DNA of 38,206 nucleotides, taken from positions 1 through 38,206 of the forward strand of contig JAAVDA010000016.1 in the NCBI GenBank assembly GCA_014802045.1, written 5' to 3'. A model generated the notes under the pieces. That model was not told the origin of the DNA. It saw nothing but the letters and a program-made list of their open reading frames with translations, and did not search any database. The first letter of the stretch is position 1, and every line of letters starts with the position of its first letter. The position numbers and the translations under genes are program-made. Origin of the DNA: Bacteroides sp. Lineage in GTDB: Bacteria; Bacteroidota; Bacteroidia; Bacteroidales; Muribaculaceae. This document shows, piece by piece, positions 1 through 9,167 of this stretch.

Positions 1-108
1 GAGGGCGGACGCAAACATGCCACCGCCCCGAGTCTCGCGGATCATACGAATGCCATAACAGCCGGGATGAAACGTCGTCCGCGCGGAGGATATTTCATTG
101 TAGGCTGA
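1..108 (+). CDS. C-terminal end of an unidentified gene (5' end outside the window)
   Basis: Frame 1 is open from the first base to a TGA at 106-108 and gives 35 residues ending in a Lys/Arg/Gly-rich tail (MKRRPRGGYFIVG). The following 80 bases are A/T-rich and non-coding in appearance, which fits a gene end here. I do not recognise the family, and 35 codons are too few to exclude chance. Confidence 0.3.
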   Translation, partial: EGGRKHATAPSLADHTNAITAGMKRRPRGGYFIVG

Positions 109-190
109 GAAATATTTCTTAATTCTGTAATAAGCAATATACTAAATTTCCTATGACTATTAAAAGGACAAATAGATGCCTTTATAGAAG

Positions 191-478
191 TCATCTAAAC
201 TTTTTTGATTTGTGAATTTTTTTAAGGAATACTACAGTGAACGCCAGGTAGTTCCACCCCTTCCAACTGGAAACGGTTGTATCAAATCTATACAGAATGG
301 ATCTGAGACTGTCCATCCAGGCATTAGTACGTTCAATCACAAACTGTTCCTTATACATCACTTCATCAAAGAGGCACTCTTCAGAAGGCTCTCCATTTCG
401 AGTATACCTTCGAATCCCAAAAGGTAAACTGTCAGTAAAAAGAAAGCGCAGGATCCGTGCTTGTTGCCCGTCCTGCTG
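191..478 (-). pseudogene. IS5-type (DDE) transposase, C-terminal remnant
   Basis: On the minus strand a frame without any start codon runs from a stop at 479-481 to a TGA at 191-193 and encodes 95 residues. The piece carries ERTNAWMDSLRSILYRFDT, then SSWKGWNYLAF and a basic LKKIHKSKKFR terminus. This is the typical end of Bacteroidetes IS5-family transposases: the helix with the last catalytic Glu (the E of ERTNAW) and a basic tail. The N-terminal catalytic domain is absent, and I cannot see terminal inverted repeats. It is a decayed insertion-sequence fragment and cannot be active. Several plus-strand frames across the same bases are its shadows. Confidence 0.75.
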
Positions 479-481
479 CTA

Positions 482-789
482 AAGGCCTTCGCATGCCCGA
501 CAAAGTAGAACGAGCGACGCAGAGCCTACGCCGTATGATATAATATATCCTCTGTAGGGGTATACGCCGCAGTGGCGTATACTCCTATTGAGGGTATGCA
601 ATCATACCCGCGCCATCTACCATTGCTTCATTCCTGACCATCTCTATGAAGTTGCGAAGTTCTTAGCAGCCAAGAATCAAGCGTCAAGTAACGCCTTCAT
701 ATGTAATATGACCTCCCACATTCCGGCTCCCTGAGGAGCCACACGGCGATTGGTCTGTGTGCAAAGTTATGAAAATATATCTATAATGC
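482..789. other. Gene-free stretch with short hairpins
   Basis: No convincing gene. Two perfect or near-perfect stem-loops are visible: one at 555-587 (separate entry) and GGCTCC-CTGA-GGAGCC at 725-740. A plus-strand frame without a start codon is open from 558 to a TGA at 732-734 and reads fairly protein-like near its end (FIPDHLYEVAKFLAAKNQ). It could be a decayed gene fragment left with the neighbouring transposase remnant, but I cannot name it. Confidence 0.35.
555..587. repeat. Inverted repeat (stem-loop)
   Basis: Arms 555-568 and 574-587 are complementary over 14 positions with one G-T pair, around a 5-nt loop. The core is GTATACGCC / GGCGTATAC. It has no T-tract, so it is not an obvious terminator. 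It may be part of the decayed mobile element. Confidence 0.55.
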
Positions 790-823
790 AAAAAAGATTT
801 CTACTCAAGTAGAAATCTTTTTT
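790..823 (-). terminator. Rho-independent terminator of the cyuA-like transcript (probably bidirectional)
   Basis: Sixteen-base arms, 790-805 and 808-823, are perfectly complementary, with AAAAAAG at one end and CTTTTTT at the other. The hairpin therefore ends in a T-run in either direction. It lies 23 bases beyond the stop of the minus-strand gene ending at 847. Confidence 0.85.
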
Positions 824-846
824 GAAGGGTGATTGAGAGAGGGAGG

Positions 847-2133
847 TCAGGATTTGTTGAGCATGATGGAGAGGATTTCGCGGTCGGCTTCGCGCATGGC
901 ATTGAGACCAATGCGGGTGAGGTTGTCGATGGTTATGTCGACATCGTTGTCTACAATGCCTTCGAGCGATGTTACGGTTGTGTCGGCCATGGCCATCATG
1001 GCGGCATAGATGGCGGTTGACACTCCTGAGGTGACTTTGAGGGCGCAGCTGGGTTTGGCGCCGTCGCATATCATGCCGGTGAGGTTGGCCACCATGTTTT
1101 TTACGGCGTAGCTCACCCGGCGGTAGTCGCCTCCCATCAGATAGGTGATGCCGCAGCTGGAGCCGGTGGCGGCCACCACGCATCCGCAGAGGGCAGAGAG
1201 GCGGCCGAGTTTCTGCTTGATGTAGATGACGGTGAGGTGGCTGAGTATGAGAGCACGGATGAGGTGCTCGCGGTCGGCGTGGATTTCTTCGCCGTAGACG
1301 AGCACGGGCATTGTGGCCGAGATGCCTTGGTTGCCGCTGCCGGAATTGCTCATCACAGCCACCATGGCTCCTCCCATGCGTGCGTCGCAGGCTCCGGAGG
1401 TGGCGGCGAGGATGTGGGCAAACATTGTGTCGCCGAGCATTGCTGTGGCCTGCGGTCCGGAGAGGATTCGGCCGAGAGAGTGGCCATAGGGGCGGACGAA
1501 TGATTCGCGTGCGGCGGCTTTGTTGAGCTTGGCTGATTCGAGTATAAATTCGAGCTCTCCGATGGGCGATTGGGTGGCGTAGTCGTAGACCTTGCGCATG
1601 GTGAGGAGGGTGGAGTGGTCTTCGGCGGTAGCGGAGTCGGCGGTGCGCTTGTCGAGCGAGGCAACGCCATTGAGAGCTGTGTATACGAAGTCTGTGTGTC
1701 CGCCGGCTATGATGGCGGTGGCTTCCGCGCCGGGGGCGGTGCAGCTTATCTCGATGTAGAGTTTTTCGGTGATGTTTTCTTTGAGGGAGATGGTGATGCG
1801 TCCTTGCTCTATAAATTCTGTGGCGAGGTTCACTGCCTGGGGGGTGACGTCGCGGAGCACTTCGAGACCGTAGGCGGAGCGACCCACGAGGGCTCCGAGG
1901 GCTATGGCCACGGGGAGGCCTACCATGTCGGTGCCGGGGATTCCGACTCCCATGGCATTTTTAATGATGTTGGCGCTCAGACGGGCTTCTATGCGGGTGG
2001 GGGTGCATCCGAGCAGTTCGGTGGCTTTGGCCACACATAGAGCCACGGCGATGGGTTCGGTGCAGCCGATGGCGGGAATGACCTCGCGGCAGATGAGGTC
2101 GCGAATTTGCTGACGTTCTTCGATGGATAGCAT
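847..2133 (-). CDS. cyuA: L-cysteine desulfidase family protein (CyuA / UPF0597; formerly 'serine dehydratase alpha-like')
   Basis: 428 residues, full length for the UPF0597/CyuA family. Characterised members are [4Fe-4S] enzymes that split L-cysteine into sulfide, ammonia and pyruvate in the cytoplasm. Family landmarks: the N-terminal IGCTEPIA motif with Cys24, the SNSGSGNQG loop near the middle, and a C-terminal cysteine cluster (ALCGC, SSCGI, MICDGAKPSC) that fits the Fe-S ligand set. It starts 19 bases after the stop of the Crp/Fnr gene upstream, so the two are probably co-transcribed, and a strong terminator follows. The substrate is inferred from the family. Other small sulfur or hydroxy amino acids remain possible. 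Confidence 0.82.
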   Translation of the reverse strand: MLSIEERQQIRDLICREVIPAIGCTEPIAVALCVAKATELLGCTPTRIEARLSANIIKNAMGVGIPGTDMVGLPVAIALGALVGRSAYGLEVLRDVTPQAVNLATEFIEQGRITISLKENITEKLYIEISCTAPGAEATAIIAGGHTDFVYTALNGVASLDKRTADSATAEDHSTLLTMRKVYDYATQSPIGELEFILESAKLNKAAARESFVRPYGHSLGRILSGPQATAMLGDTMFAHILAATSGACDARMGGAMVAVMSNSGSGNQGISATMPVLVYGEEIHADREHLIRALILSHLTVIYIKQKLGRLSALCGCVVAATGSSCGITYLMGGDYRRVSYAVKNMVANLTGMICDGAKPSCALKVTSGVSTAIYAAMMAMADTTVTSLEGIVDNDVDITIDNLTRIGLNAMREADREILSIMLNKS

Positions 2134-2152
2134 GGTGGTTTAGGGTCTACTC

Positions 2153-2851
2153 TTATCCGTATTTGCTGATTTTGCGGAGGGTGTTTTCGTCTATGATTTT
2201 GATGGTGCGTCCATCCACTACGATAATTTTCTCATCGGCAAAGGTGGTGAGTGTGCGGATGGCGTTGGAGGTTGTCATGTTGGACAGGTTGGCGAGGTCA
2301 TCGCGTCCCATGTAGATGCGTAGTGTCACTCCGTCTTCTTCGTAGCCGTAGTTGTCTTTGAGCACGATGAGTGCTTCGGCGAGGCGGCCGCGGATGTGTT
2401 TCTGGGTGAGATTGACAATGCGGGTGTCGGAGCTGCCAAGGTTGCGCGAGAGTTCGTGGATGAAAAACCATGCGAGGCGGCGGTTGCCGTCTATCAGTTC
2501 TTCGACAAGCGACATTGGTATGGCTCCGAGTGTTGATGCTTCCATGGCGGCGGCTGTTGACACGTAGAGCTCTTTGGCAAAGTAGGCACGGTAGCCGAAA
2601 TATTGCACGGGGCGGATAAGGCGCAGTATCTGCTGCCGCCCGCCGACTCCGTCTTTGAACAGCTTTACCTTTCCTTTCAGCAGGCACCAGATAAATTCGG
2701 GCTCTTCGTGCTCGGCATAGATAATCTGGTTTTTCTTGAATGTATGTGTGGTGAAGTTGTCGGTAACTTTACGCTTCTCATCGGGGGTGAGAATGGTCCA
2801 GAGTTCTGACAGGTCTTCGCTGATTACTTTTTCCAGTGCGCTTTTAATCAT
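2153..2851 (-). CDS. Crp/Fnr family transcriptional regulator
   Basis: 232 residues. An N-terminal cyclic-nucleotide-binding-like beta-roll (about 30-130: FKKNQIIYAEHEEPEFIWCLLKG) is followed by a long dimer helix (about 130-155) and a C-terminal winged HTH (about 165-225; recognition region around LANLSNMTTSNAIRTL). There is no N-terminal cysteine cluster of FNR type, and the cAMP-binding Arg/Ser pattern is not evident, so the ligand is unknown. Its gene lies between the histidine operon and the cysteine-desulfidase gene and has its own promoter under a large dyad. Autoregulation and control of the downstream enzyme are the natural inference. Confidence 0.88.
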   Translation of the reverse strand: MIKSALEKVISEDLSELWTILTPDEKRKVTDNFTTHTFKKNQIIYAEHEEPEFIWCLLKGKVKLFKDGVGGRQQILRLIRPVQYFGYRAYFAKELYVSTAAAMEASTLGAIPMSLVEELIDGNRRLAWFFIHELSRNLGSSDTRIVNLTQKHIRGRLAEALIVLKDNYGYEEDGVTLRIYMGRDDLANLSNMTTSNAIRTLTTFADEKIIVVDGRTIKIIDENTLRKISKYG

Positions 2852-2888
2852 TTTGCAGAGCTATGTTATAGAACATTGCTCTGCAAAA
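2851..2888. promoter_or_regulatory. 38-bp dyad over the regulator's promoter and start codon (candidate operator)
   Basis: Outer arms TTTTGCAGAGC (2851-2861) and GCTCTGCAAAA (2878-2888) are perfect. Inside, ATGTT (2863-2867) and AACAT (2872-2876) form a second perfect dyad around ATAG on the same axis. The whole element runs from the start codon into the -7 box. The transcript should start inside it, so it acts more plausibly as a DNA operator than as an RNA hairpin. Confidence 0.7.
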
Positions 2889-2891
2889 TTA
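2884..2891 (-). promoter_or_regulatory. Promoter -7 box of the Crp/Fnr-cyuA unit
   Basis: On the minus strand the bases read TAATTTTG, a match to the Bacteroidetes -7 consensus TAnnTTTG, 33 bases before the start codon. I see no good -33 TTTG at the usual distance, which suits an activator- or repressor-dependent promoter. Confidence 0.6.
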
Positions 2892-2984
2892 GTGATTATT
2901 TGTGAGATAGAAAAATTCTTAACAATTTGGCTCCGCATCCGGGGGGCATGAACGGCCGAATGCTGCGGGGGAGGAGAGGGATTG

Positions 2985-3584
2985 TCAGCTATGGCGGCGC
3001 AGAAGTTCGTCTTCGATATCTTTGATGTCGCAGCCCATCTGCTCAAGGAGCACGAGGAGATGATATACGAGGTCTGAGGCCTCATACATGAATCTGTCGC
3101 GGTTGCCGTCTACTGCTTCAATCACGGTCTCTACGGCTTCTTCGCCTACTTTCTGGGCTATCTTTTTGACTCCTTTGATGAAGAGGCGGGTGGTGTAGGA
3201 GTTTTCGGGCATTTCGGCGTGGCGCCCGGCTATGACTTGGGCGAGACTTCTCACGAATCCTTCTGATTCGGGGGTGTCGAAGCAGGCTGTGGTGCCTCGG
3301 TGGCAGGTGGGGCCGCATGGCCGGCATTTGATAAGGAGTGTGTCGGCATCGCAGTCGGGAAGCATCTCCACAACCTGAAGATAGTTGCCGCTCGTCTCTC
3401 CTTTGAGCCATAGCCGGCGGCGAGATCGACTGTAGAATGTGACTTTACCTCCGGCCACTGTGGCATCGAAGGCTTCACGGTTCATATATCCGAGCATGAG
3501 CACGCGCAGTGTCACGGCATCCTGTATGATGACGGGGAGCAGGCCGTCGGCACATTTGTCAAGTTTGAAATCGTCAAAAGTCAT
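2985..3584 (-). CDS. hisIE: Bifunctional phosphoribosyl-AMP cyclohydrolase / phosphoribosyl-ATP pyrophosphatase
   Basis: 199 residues. The HisI domain (about 1-105) carries the metal-binding stretch DCDADTLLIKC and CHRGTTACF. The HisE domain (about 110-199) carries the PRA-PH helices (KVGEEAVETVIEA and an LVYHLLVLL helix). It catalyses steps 2 and 3 of histidine synthesis. It is the last gene of the his operon, 45 bases after hisF. The fusion order I-E is the usual one. No clear terminator was seen in the 133 bases between it and the regulator gene. Confidence 0.95.
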   Translation of the reverse strand: MTFDDFKLDKCADGLLPVIIQDAVTLRVLMLGYMNREAFDATVAGGKVTFYSRSRRRLWLKGETSGNYLQVVEMLPDCDADTLLIKCRPCGPTCHRGTTACFDTPESEGFVRSLAQVIAGRHAEMPENSYTTRLFIKGVKKIAQKVGEEAVETVIEAVDGNRDRFMYEASDLVYHLLVLLEQMGCDIKDIEDELLRRHS

Positions 3585-3629
3585 ATACGGTGATTGATGA
3601 GTGATGGGTGATGAAATGGGGAGAGTGAA

Positions 3630-4385
3630 TCAGCGGCGCACGTCAATACCTTTTTCGGCCAGGCGGTCCTTGAGGTGGGCTATGGTTATCTGACCGTAGT
3701 GGAAGATGCTTGCGGCAAGCGCTGCATCAGCTTTGCCGAGACGGAACACATCAGCGATATCATCTACACTTCCGGCTCCTCCGGAGGCTATCACGGGGAT
3801 GCGGAGGATTTCGGCCATGCGGGCGAATGTGGAGCAGGGATATCCGCTGCGGGTGCCGTCGTGGTCCATGGATGTGAACATAATCTCTCCGGCTCCGCGC
3901 GATTCCATCTCTGTGACCCATGCCATGAGTTCGTGGTCGGTGGGTCTTGATCCGCCATGGGTGGTGATGCGCCACACTCCGTCGATGCATCTGGCGTCGA
4001 CAGCCACCACGATAAACTGGCTGCCGTAGCGAGCCGCAATCTCGCTTACGAGCTGCGGACGGGCTACGGCGGCACTATTGACAGTGATTTTATCGGCTCC
4101 TGCATCAAGGAGACGGGCGGCATCGTCGATAGACCTTATGCCTCCACCTACCGTGAATGGAATGTTTATGCGGTCGGCTATTCTCTCTACGAGCGATGTG
4201 AATGTGGTGCGGTCTTCGCGTGAGGCGCTGATGTCGAGATAGACCAGCTCGTCGGCTCCGTCGGAGGCATAGCGTGCGCCGAGCTCCACGGGGTCGCCAA
4301 CATCAACGAGGCCTTCGAAGTTGATGCCCTTGACAGTGCGTCCGTTTTTCACGTCAAGGCAGGGTATGATTCGTTTTGCCGGCAT
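3630..4385 (-). CDS. hisF: Imidazole glycerol phosphate synthase, cyclase subunit
   Basis: 251 residues, normal length. TIM barrel with the N-terminal IIPCLDVKNGRTVKGINF signature, whose Asp is a catalytic residue, then FTVGGGIRS, a second conserved Asp in VVAVDAR, and IASGGAG at the second phosphate site. It takes ammonia from HisH and turns PRFAR into IGP and AICAR. It lies 22 bases after hisA in the operon and 45 before hisIE. Confidence 0.96.
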   Translation of the reverse strand: MPAKRIIPCLDVKNGRTVKGINFEGLVDVGDPVELGARYASDGADELVYLDISASREDRTTFTSLVERIADRINIPFTVGGGIRSIDDAARLLDAGADKITVNSAAVARPQLVSEIAARYGSQFIVVAVDARCIDGVWRITTHGGSRPTDHELMAWVTEMESRGAGEIMFTSMDHDGTRSGYPCSTFARMAEILRIPVIASGGAGSVDDIADVFRLGKADAALAASIFHYGQITIAHLKDRLAEKGIDVRR

Positions 4386-4407
4386 AGTTTTTTTGAATTG
4401 TGTAAGA

Positions 4408-5136
4408 TTAACTGCGGGTTATGAAACTCTCGATGTCGCGGAGCGAGATACGGTTTTCGTAGATTGCCTTGCCGACGATAACTCTCGGCAGGGCGAGCGA
4501 GTTGAGCCGAATAATGTCGTCCATCGAGGAGATACCTCCCGACACAGTGAATATGAGCGAGGGATAGCGGCTCTGCAGGTCTGTGTAGAGTTCGGTGTGG
4601 GGGCCGGAGAGCATTCCGTCTTTAGAGATATCCGTACAAATCACCTGTGTGAGCCCGTGGGGCAGGAATTCTCCTATCACATCGTCGATTGTGAGAGACG
4701 AATCTTCGAGCCAACCGTTGACAGACACTTTACCCTGACGCAAATCGGCTCCGAGAATCACCCGGTCGCCGCCATAGGCAGAGAGCCATCGTTGCATAGT
4801 GGCGGGGCTTTTTACAGCGATACTTCCGGCTATGGCATAGTCGGCACCGGCATTGAAAGCGTCGCGCAGAGCTTCGTCGCTCTTCAGGCCTCCTCCCCAT
4901 TCGATTGCGGCCACACCGAGAGATGCCATGCGCTCAAGCACATGGAGATTGCGGGGAACGGCGGCTTTGGCTCCGTCGAGGTCAACGACATGAACACGGC
5001 GGATACCCGCATCGGCATACATCTTCACCATCTCTTCGGGAAGTGCCTTATATTGTGTGCAGCGTTCGTAGTCGCCTTGTGAGAGGCGCACGCAGCGGCC
5101 GTCAATCAGGTCTATCGCAGGGATAATCTCTATCAT
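4408..5136 (-). CDS. hisA: Phosphoribosylformimino-AICAR isomerase
   Basis: 242 residues. TIM barrel of the HisA/HisF family. The catalytic Asp is in IIPAIDLIDGRCVRL and the second in VICTDISKDGM, with phosphate-binding WGGGLKS and VSGGISS loops. It catalyses the Amadori rearrangement of ProFAR to PRFAR. Its start overlaps the hisH stop by 4 bases (ATGA-type), which indicates translational coupling. Confidence 0.96.
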   Translation of the reverse strand: MIEIIPAIDLIDGRCVRLSQGDYERCTQYKALPEEMVKMYADAGIRRVHVVDLDGAKAAVPRNLHVLERMASLGVAAIEWGGGLKSDEALRDAFNAGADYAIAGSIAVKSPATMQRWLSAYGGDRVILGADLRQGKVSVNGWLEDSSLTIDDVIGEFLPHGLTQVICTDISKDGMLSGPHTELYTDLQSRYPSLIFTVSGGISSMDDIIRLNSLALPRVIVGKAIYENRISLRDIESFITRS

Positions 5137-5717
5137 AGTTCGAGAAAGTTTCGGATTATATGCTCGCCCACATCACCGCTTTTTTCGGGGTGGAACTGGG
5201 TGCCGTAGAAGTTTTCATATTTGAGAGCCGCGCTAAACATCGTGCCGTGGCCGGATGTGGCTATAGTGTCGGGACATAGCGGGGCATAATAGCTGTGGAC
5301 GAAATAGACAAAAGAGCCGCTGTTTATATTCTTGAACAGTCGGCTTTCGAGATTGGCTATACGGCTCCAGCCCATGTGAGGAACTTTCAGGTGGGGGGAG
5401 TCAGCAAATCGGCGCACTTTGGCATCGAAAATGCCCAGGCAGTCTGCATCGCCTTCTTCAGTGTGGCGACACATCACCTGCATGCCCACACAGATGCCCA
5501 ACACCGGGTGGCGAAGATTTTTTATTACGTGGGTGAGATTGCGCAGGCGCAGATTGACCATAGCTTCCCCGGCGTGACCTACGCCGGGGAGCAATACTTT
5601 GTCTGCTTTTGAAATTGCAACGGGATCATCGGTCAGAATCCATTCGGCTCCAAGGCGGCGAAGCGCATTTTCCACCGACCGGATATTGCCCATCTTATAG
5701 TCTATAATTGCTATCAT
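5133..5717 (-). CDS. hisH: Imidazole glycerol phosphate synthase, glutaminase subunit
   Basis: 194 residues, class I glutamine amidotransferase. The nucleophile Cys sits in [10 protein letters not shown], and the His-Glu pair of the triad in TQFHPEKS near residue 180. It opens with [16 protein letters not shown], typical of HisH. It supplies ammonia to HisF. It overlaps both neighbours by 4 bases (hisB upstream, hisA downstream). Confidence 0.95.
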   Translation of the reverse strand: MIAIIDYKMGNIRSVENALRRLGAEWILTDDPVAISKADKVLLPGVGHAGEAMVNLRLRNLTHVIKNLRHPVLGICVGMQVMCRHTEEGDADCLGIFDAKVRRFADSPHLKVPHMGWSRIANLESRLFKNINSGSFVYFVHSYYAPLCPDTIATSGHGTMFSAALKYENFYGTQFHPEKSGDVGEHIIRNFLEL

Positions 5718-6823
5718 AATATTCCTTTGCTGCTCGGTAGATCATAGCTGAACATATCGCGGCGCACGGCGGCGCGGAGAGCGCGGGCAAACGCCTTGAA
5801 AATCCCCTCGATGAGATGGTGATTGTTGTCGCCACGGGCCGAGATGTGGAGATTGCATTTCATAGCCGCGCAGAGACTCTTGAAGAAGTGGCTGAACATT
5901 TCAGTGGGGGTGTCGCCCACATATTCGCGTGTGAATGTCACATCCCAGAAGAAATCGATGCGTCCTCCGAGGTCTATGAGCACCATGGCGCGGCATTCGT
6001 CCATCGGAAGCACGAATCCATAGCGCTCTATGCCCTGCTTCGACCCTAAGGCGCTGACTATTGCATCGCCGAGGGCAATGGCTACATCTTCCATAGTGTG
6101 GTGTTCGTCCACCTCCAGGTCTCCCTTACACTCTACTGTGAGGCTGATGCCTGCATGGTGGGGTATCTGCCAGAGCATATGGTCGAAAAACTTCAGGCCG
6201 GTGTCGATGTGCGATTCCTCGTGTCCGTCAAGGTCAACAGAAACTTTTATATCCGTCTCAGAGGTGGTGCGGCAGATTGTGGCGCGCCGTCCTCGGCCCA
6301 ATATATGGCGGGGAATATCGGCCCAGTTGTCTGTCACAAGGTCGCAGCTGTCGGCCTCTGAGCATTGGCCGGTGGTGAGCAGTATGGCTCTTGCACCAAG
6401 GTTACGGGCAAGCTCCACATCGGTATGACGATCGCCAATAACGTAAGACTCGGCCAAATCATATGTTCCGTCCATATATCCGGTGAGCATGCCTGTGCGC
6501 GGTTTGCGTGTGGGGGCGTTTTCTTCGGGAAAGGAGCGGTCAATAAGCTGCTCGTGAAACGTGACTCCCTCACCTTCAAGCACCGAGAGCATTTTGTTGT
6601 GGGCCGGCCAGAAAGTATCTTCAGGAAAGGATGAGGTGCCTAAACCGTCTTGGTTGGATACCATCACGAGGTCGTAGCCCCGATTCATGAGAGAGCGAAG
6701 TGCCGAGATGGCTCCCGGCACGAATTCCAGTTTTTCGAGAGAATCAATCTGTTCGTCGGCCGGTTCATTGATAATCGTGCCGTCGCGGTCAATGAACAGT
6801 GCTTTTTTCAATGGTGTGCTCAT
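5714..6823 (-). CDS. hisB: Bifunctional histidinol-phosphatase / imidazoleglycerol-phosphate dehydratase
   Basis: 369 residues, a two-domain fusion. Residues about 1-170 are a HAD phosphatase ([12 protein letters not shown] with the DxD nucleophile pair; the VMVSNQDG motif [12 protein letters not shown] motif III). Residues about 180-369 are IGP dehydratase, with the metal-binding [26 protein letters not shown] and DNNHHLIEG motifs. It performs steps 6 and 8 of the pathway. The same arrangement is known from enterobacteria. The start overlaps the hisC stop by 4 bases. Confidence 0.96.
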   Translation of the reverse strand: MSTPLKKALFIDRDGTIINEPADEQIDSLEKLEFVPGAISALRSLMNRGYDLVMVSNQDGLGTSSFPEDTFWPAHNKMLSVLEGEGVTFHEQLIDRSFPEENAPTRKPRTGMLTGYMDGTYDLAESYVIGDRHTDVELARNLGARAILLTTGQCSEADSCDLVTDNWADIPRHILGRGRRATICRTTSETDIKVSVDLDGHEESHIDTGLKFFDHMLWQIPHHAGISLTVECKGDLEVDEHHTMEDVAIALGDAIVSALGSKQGIERYGFVLPMDECRAMVLIDLGGRIDFFWDVTFTREYVGDTPTEMFSHFFKSLCAAMKCNLHISARGDNNHHLIEGIFKAFARALRAAVRRDMFSYDLPSSKGIL

Positions 6824-7857
6824 ATCGGATATTGGTTCAGGAGATTTATAACTCTGGCATTCTCATCGGGTGTGCCAATCGTAAATCTTAGACACTCCTC
6901 GCATCCTGCCACTCTGGAACGGTTGCGCACAATCACCCCGTTAGAAAGCAGATAGTCGTAGAGCGCATCGGCATTATCGACCTTCACGAGCAGGAAATTG
7001 GCGTCGGTAGGATACACTTTCTCAACAAACGGAAATCTGCCGAGGGTCTCTGCAAGAGATTTAGCCTCGCTCACTATTTCGGCCACTTTGTCTGATATGT
7101 TTTCTTCCATCCGTCTCATTACTTCCATCTGAGTTGGACCGTTGAGATTGTAGGGATATTTTACCCGCGCATAAATCTCGGCGATTTCCTGAGATGCGAA
7201 TGCCATGCCTACGCGGAGCCCGGCCATTCCCCAGGCTTTGGAGAAGGTCTGGAGTATAATCAGATTTGGATGCTGATGCAGCACGGAGAGGAGCGAGCCT
7301 TTTTCAGAAAAATCCACATAGGCTTCATCCACCACAACCATGCCGCCGAATGAATCGGCGAGGGTCTCTATCTCTGCAAGGGCAAATGCATTGCCGGTAG
7401 GATTGTTGGGTGAGCATATCCACATGAGTTTCGTATGGGCATCAGCTGCCTGAAGCAGTTCTGAGACAGGGAGCATGAAATCCGGAGTGAGCATCACTTC
7501 GCGCAGTTCGATATCGTTGATAGCCGCGGCTACACGATAGACTCCGTAGCTCGGAGCAATAGACACCGCATTGTCAACTCCCGGCTCACAGAAAATGCGG
7601 AACGTGAGGTCTATAGCTTCATCGCTTCCTGCACCTCCCACAAAAATATTTTCTACGCCCACACCTTTGAGCCTGGAAATCTTCTCTTTCAGACTATGCT
7701 GATGAGGATCAGGATAGCGGTTCACGCCATTGTTGTAAGGAGACTCGTTGGCATCGAGCCACACATTGATATCTCCGCCCTTGAATTCATCTCTTGCGGT
7801 GGAATAGGGCTGTAGGGCAAGAATATTCTTGCGGACAAGTTCGAGAGGTTTTACCAT
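6820..7857 (-). CDS. hisC: Histidinol-phosphate aminotransferase
   Basis: 345 residues, fold type I PLP aminotransferase. SPNNPTGN contains a cofactor-contacting Asn, VVDEAYVDF the Asp for the pyridine nitrogen, and [14 protein letters not shown] the Schiff-base Lys. C-terminal [10 protein letters not shown] is the substrate-carboxylate Arg region. It converts imidazole acetol phosphate and glutamate to histidinol phosphate. The start lies 29 bases after the hisD stop. Confidence 0.95.
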   Translation of the reverse strand: MVKPLELVRKNILALQPYSTARDEFKGGDINVWLDANESPYNNGVNRYPDPHQHSLKEKISRLKGVGVENIFVGGAGSDEAIDLTFRIFCEPGVDNAVSIAPSYGVYRVAAAINDIELREVMLTPDFMLPVSELLQAADAHTKLMWICSPNNPTGNAFALAEIETLADSFGGMVVVDEAYVDFSEKGSLLSVLHQHPNLIILQTFSKAWGMAGLRVGMAFASQEIAEIYARVKYPYNLNGPTQMEVMRRMEENISDKVAEIVSEAKSLAETLGRFPFVEKVYPTDANFLLVKVDNADALYDYLLSNGVIVRNRSRVAGCEECLRFTIGTPDENARVINLLNQYPI

Positions 7858-7886
7858 ATTTCTGAATTACGTAGGGAGGGGGGAGG

Positions 7887-9167
7887 CTATGATTTTTTTT
7901 CGGTGCGCACACTGACAGCAAGAGCATGTGCATCCAGCCCTTCGGCTCTGGCCATTGTTATGATAGTGGGTGCGAGCGAGGCGAGCCCGTCGGGAGTGAG
8001 TTCCTGATATGTAATCTTGCGGAAGAAACTGTCGAGATTCACACCGCTGAACGCTCTGGCCCAACCTGAGGTCGGGAGAGTGTGGTTGGTGCCTGAAGCA
8101 TAATCGCCGGCACTCTCCGGGGAGAAATTTCCTATGAACACACTTCCGGCAGCCGTGATTTGCGAAGCGGCCTCCCAGGGGTCGGAGAGGGAGAGAATCA
8201 GATGTTCGGCTGCATAGGTGTTGGCGAAATCTATCATTTCGCAACGTGAGCTAAACACTATCACACGGCTATGAGACAACGAACCTTCCACCGAATCCTT
8301 ACGAAGCAGCATGCCGGAGAGGCGCCCAATCTCTTCCATGGCCTGACGGGCGAAATTTTCGCTGTCGCACACAAGGATTGCTTGGCTATCGGGACCATGT
8401 TCGGCCTGAGAGAGCATATCGGCGGCTACAAATTCAGGCGATGCGGTAGAGTCGGCAAGCACCATCACCTCGCTCGGTCCTGCCGGCATATCGATAGCCG
8501 TGATCCGGCTAAGGAGCTGCTTGGCTTTGGTGACATAGCGGTTGCCGGGACCAAAAATCTTATCAACAGCCGGAACGCTCTCTGTGCCGTAGGCCATTGC
8601 AGCAATAGCCTGTGCGCCCCCGATACGGTAGATTTTCGTGATGCCGCAAACTCTGGCCGCATATAAAATCTCGGGAGCTATGCCATAGGTGCCCGACTGG
8701 GGTGTGCAGAGCACCACCTCTCTACATCCGGCTATGCGTGCAGGCACACCGAGCATCAGCACGGTGGAAAAAAGCGGAGCTCTGCCTCCGGGAATATACA
8801 GGCCTACTTTCTCTATGGGCACCGGCCGCTGAACACATCTGACACCCGGCGCGGTGAGAATATCGACCTCTGCCGGCCTCTGGGCACGATGGAAGGTCTC
8901 GATATTGGCGGCAGCATTGCGAATGGCTTCGGCCACTTCGGGAGCCACTTTTGCACAGGCATCGTCTATCTCTGATTCTGAGAGGGCTATATCCGCAATT
9001 TCAGTATGGTCAAACCGTGCAGACATGGAGCGCAGGGCCGCATCACCCTCGCAGCGCACAGTCTCGATGATCCGACTCACTGACTGCTCGATATCATCGT
9101 CGGCGGGAATATTGCGTCCGCACAGTCTGCGCCATTCTTTTTCGGGCGGATTGATAATAAGTTCCAT
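7887..9167 (-). CDS. hisD: Histidinol dehydrogenase
   Basis: 426 residues, normal length. Recognisable by VGLYIPGGRAPLFSTVLM, GPGNRYVTKAK, DMPAGPSEVMVLAD and the catalytic/zinc region LSQAEHGPDSQ, followed by YAAEHLIL and GTNHTLPTSGWAR. It oxidises histidinol to histidine in two NAD-dependent steps. It directly abuts hisG (stop and start adjacent), so the two are surely co-translated. Confidence 0.96.
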   Translation of the reverse strand: MELIINPPEKEWRRLCGRNIPADDDIEQSVSRIIETVRCEGDAALRSMSARFDHTEIADIALSESEIDDACAKVAPEVAEAIRNAAANIETFHRAQRPAEVDILTAPGVRCVQRPVPIEKVGLYIPGGRAPLFSTVLMLGVPARIAGCREVVLCTPQSGTYGIAPEILYAARVCGITKIYRIGGAQAIAAMAYGTESVPAVDKIFGPGNRYVTKAKQLLSRITAIDMPAGPSEVMVLADSTASPEFVAADMLSQAEHGPDSQAILVCDSENFARQAMEEIGRLSGMLLRKDSVEGSLSHSRVIVFSSRCEMIDFANTYAAEHLILSLSDPWEAASQITAAGSVFIGNFSPESAGDYASGTNHTLPTSGWARAFSGVNLDSFFRKITYQELTPDGLASLAPTIITMARAEGLDAHALAVSVRTEKKS

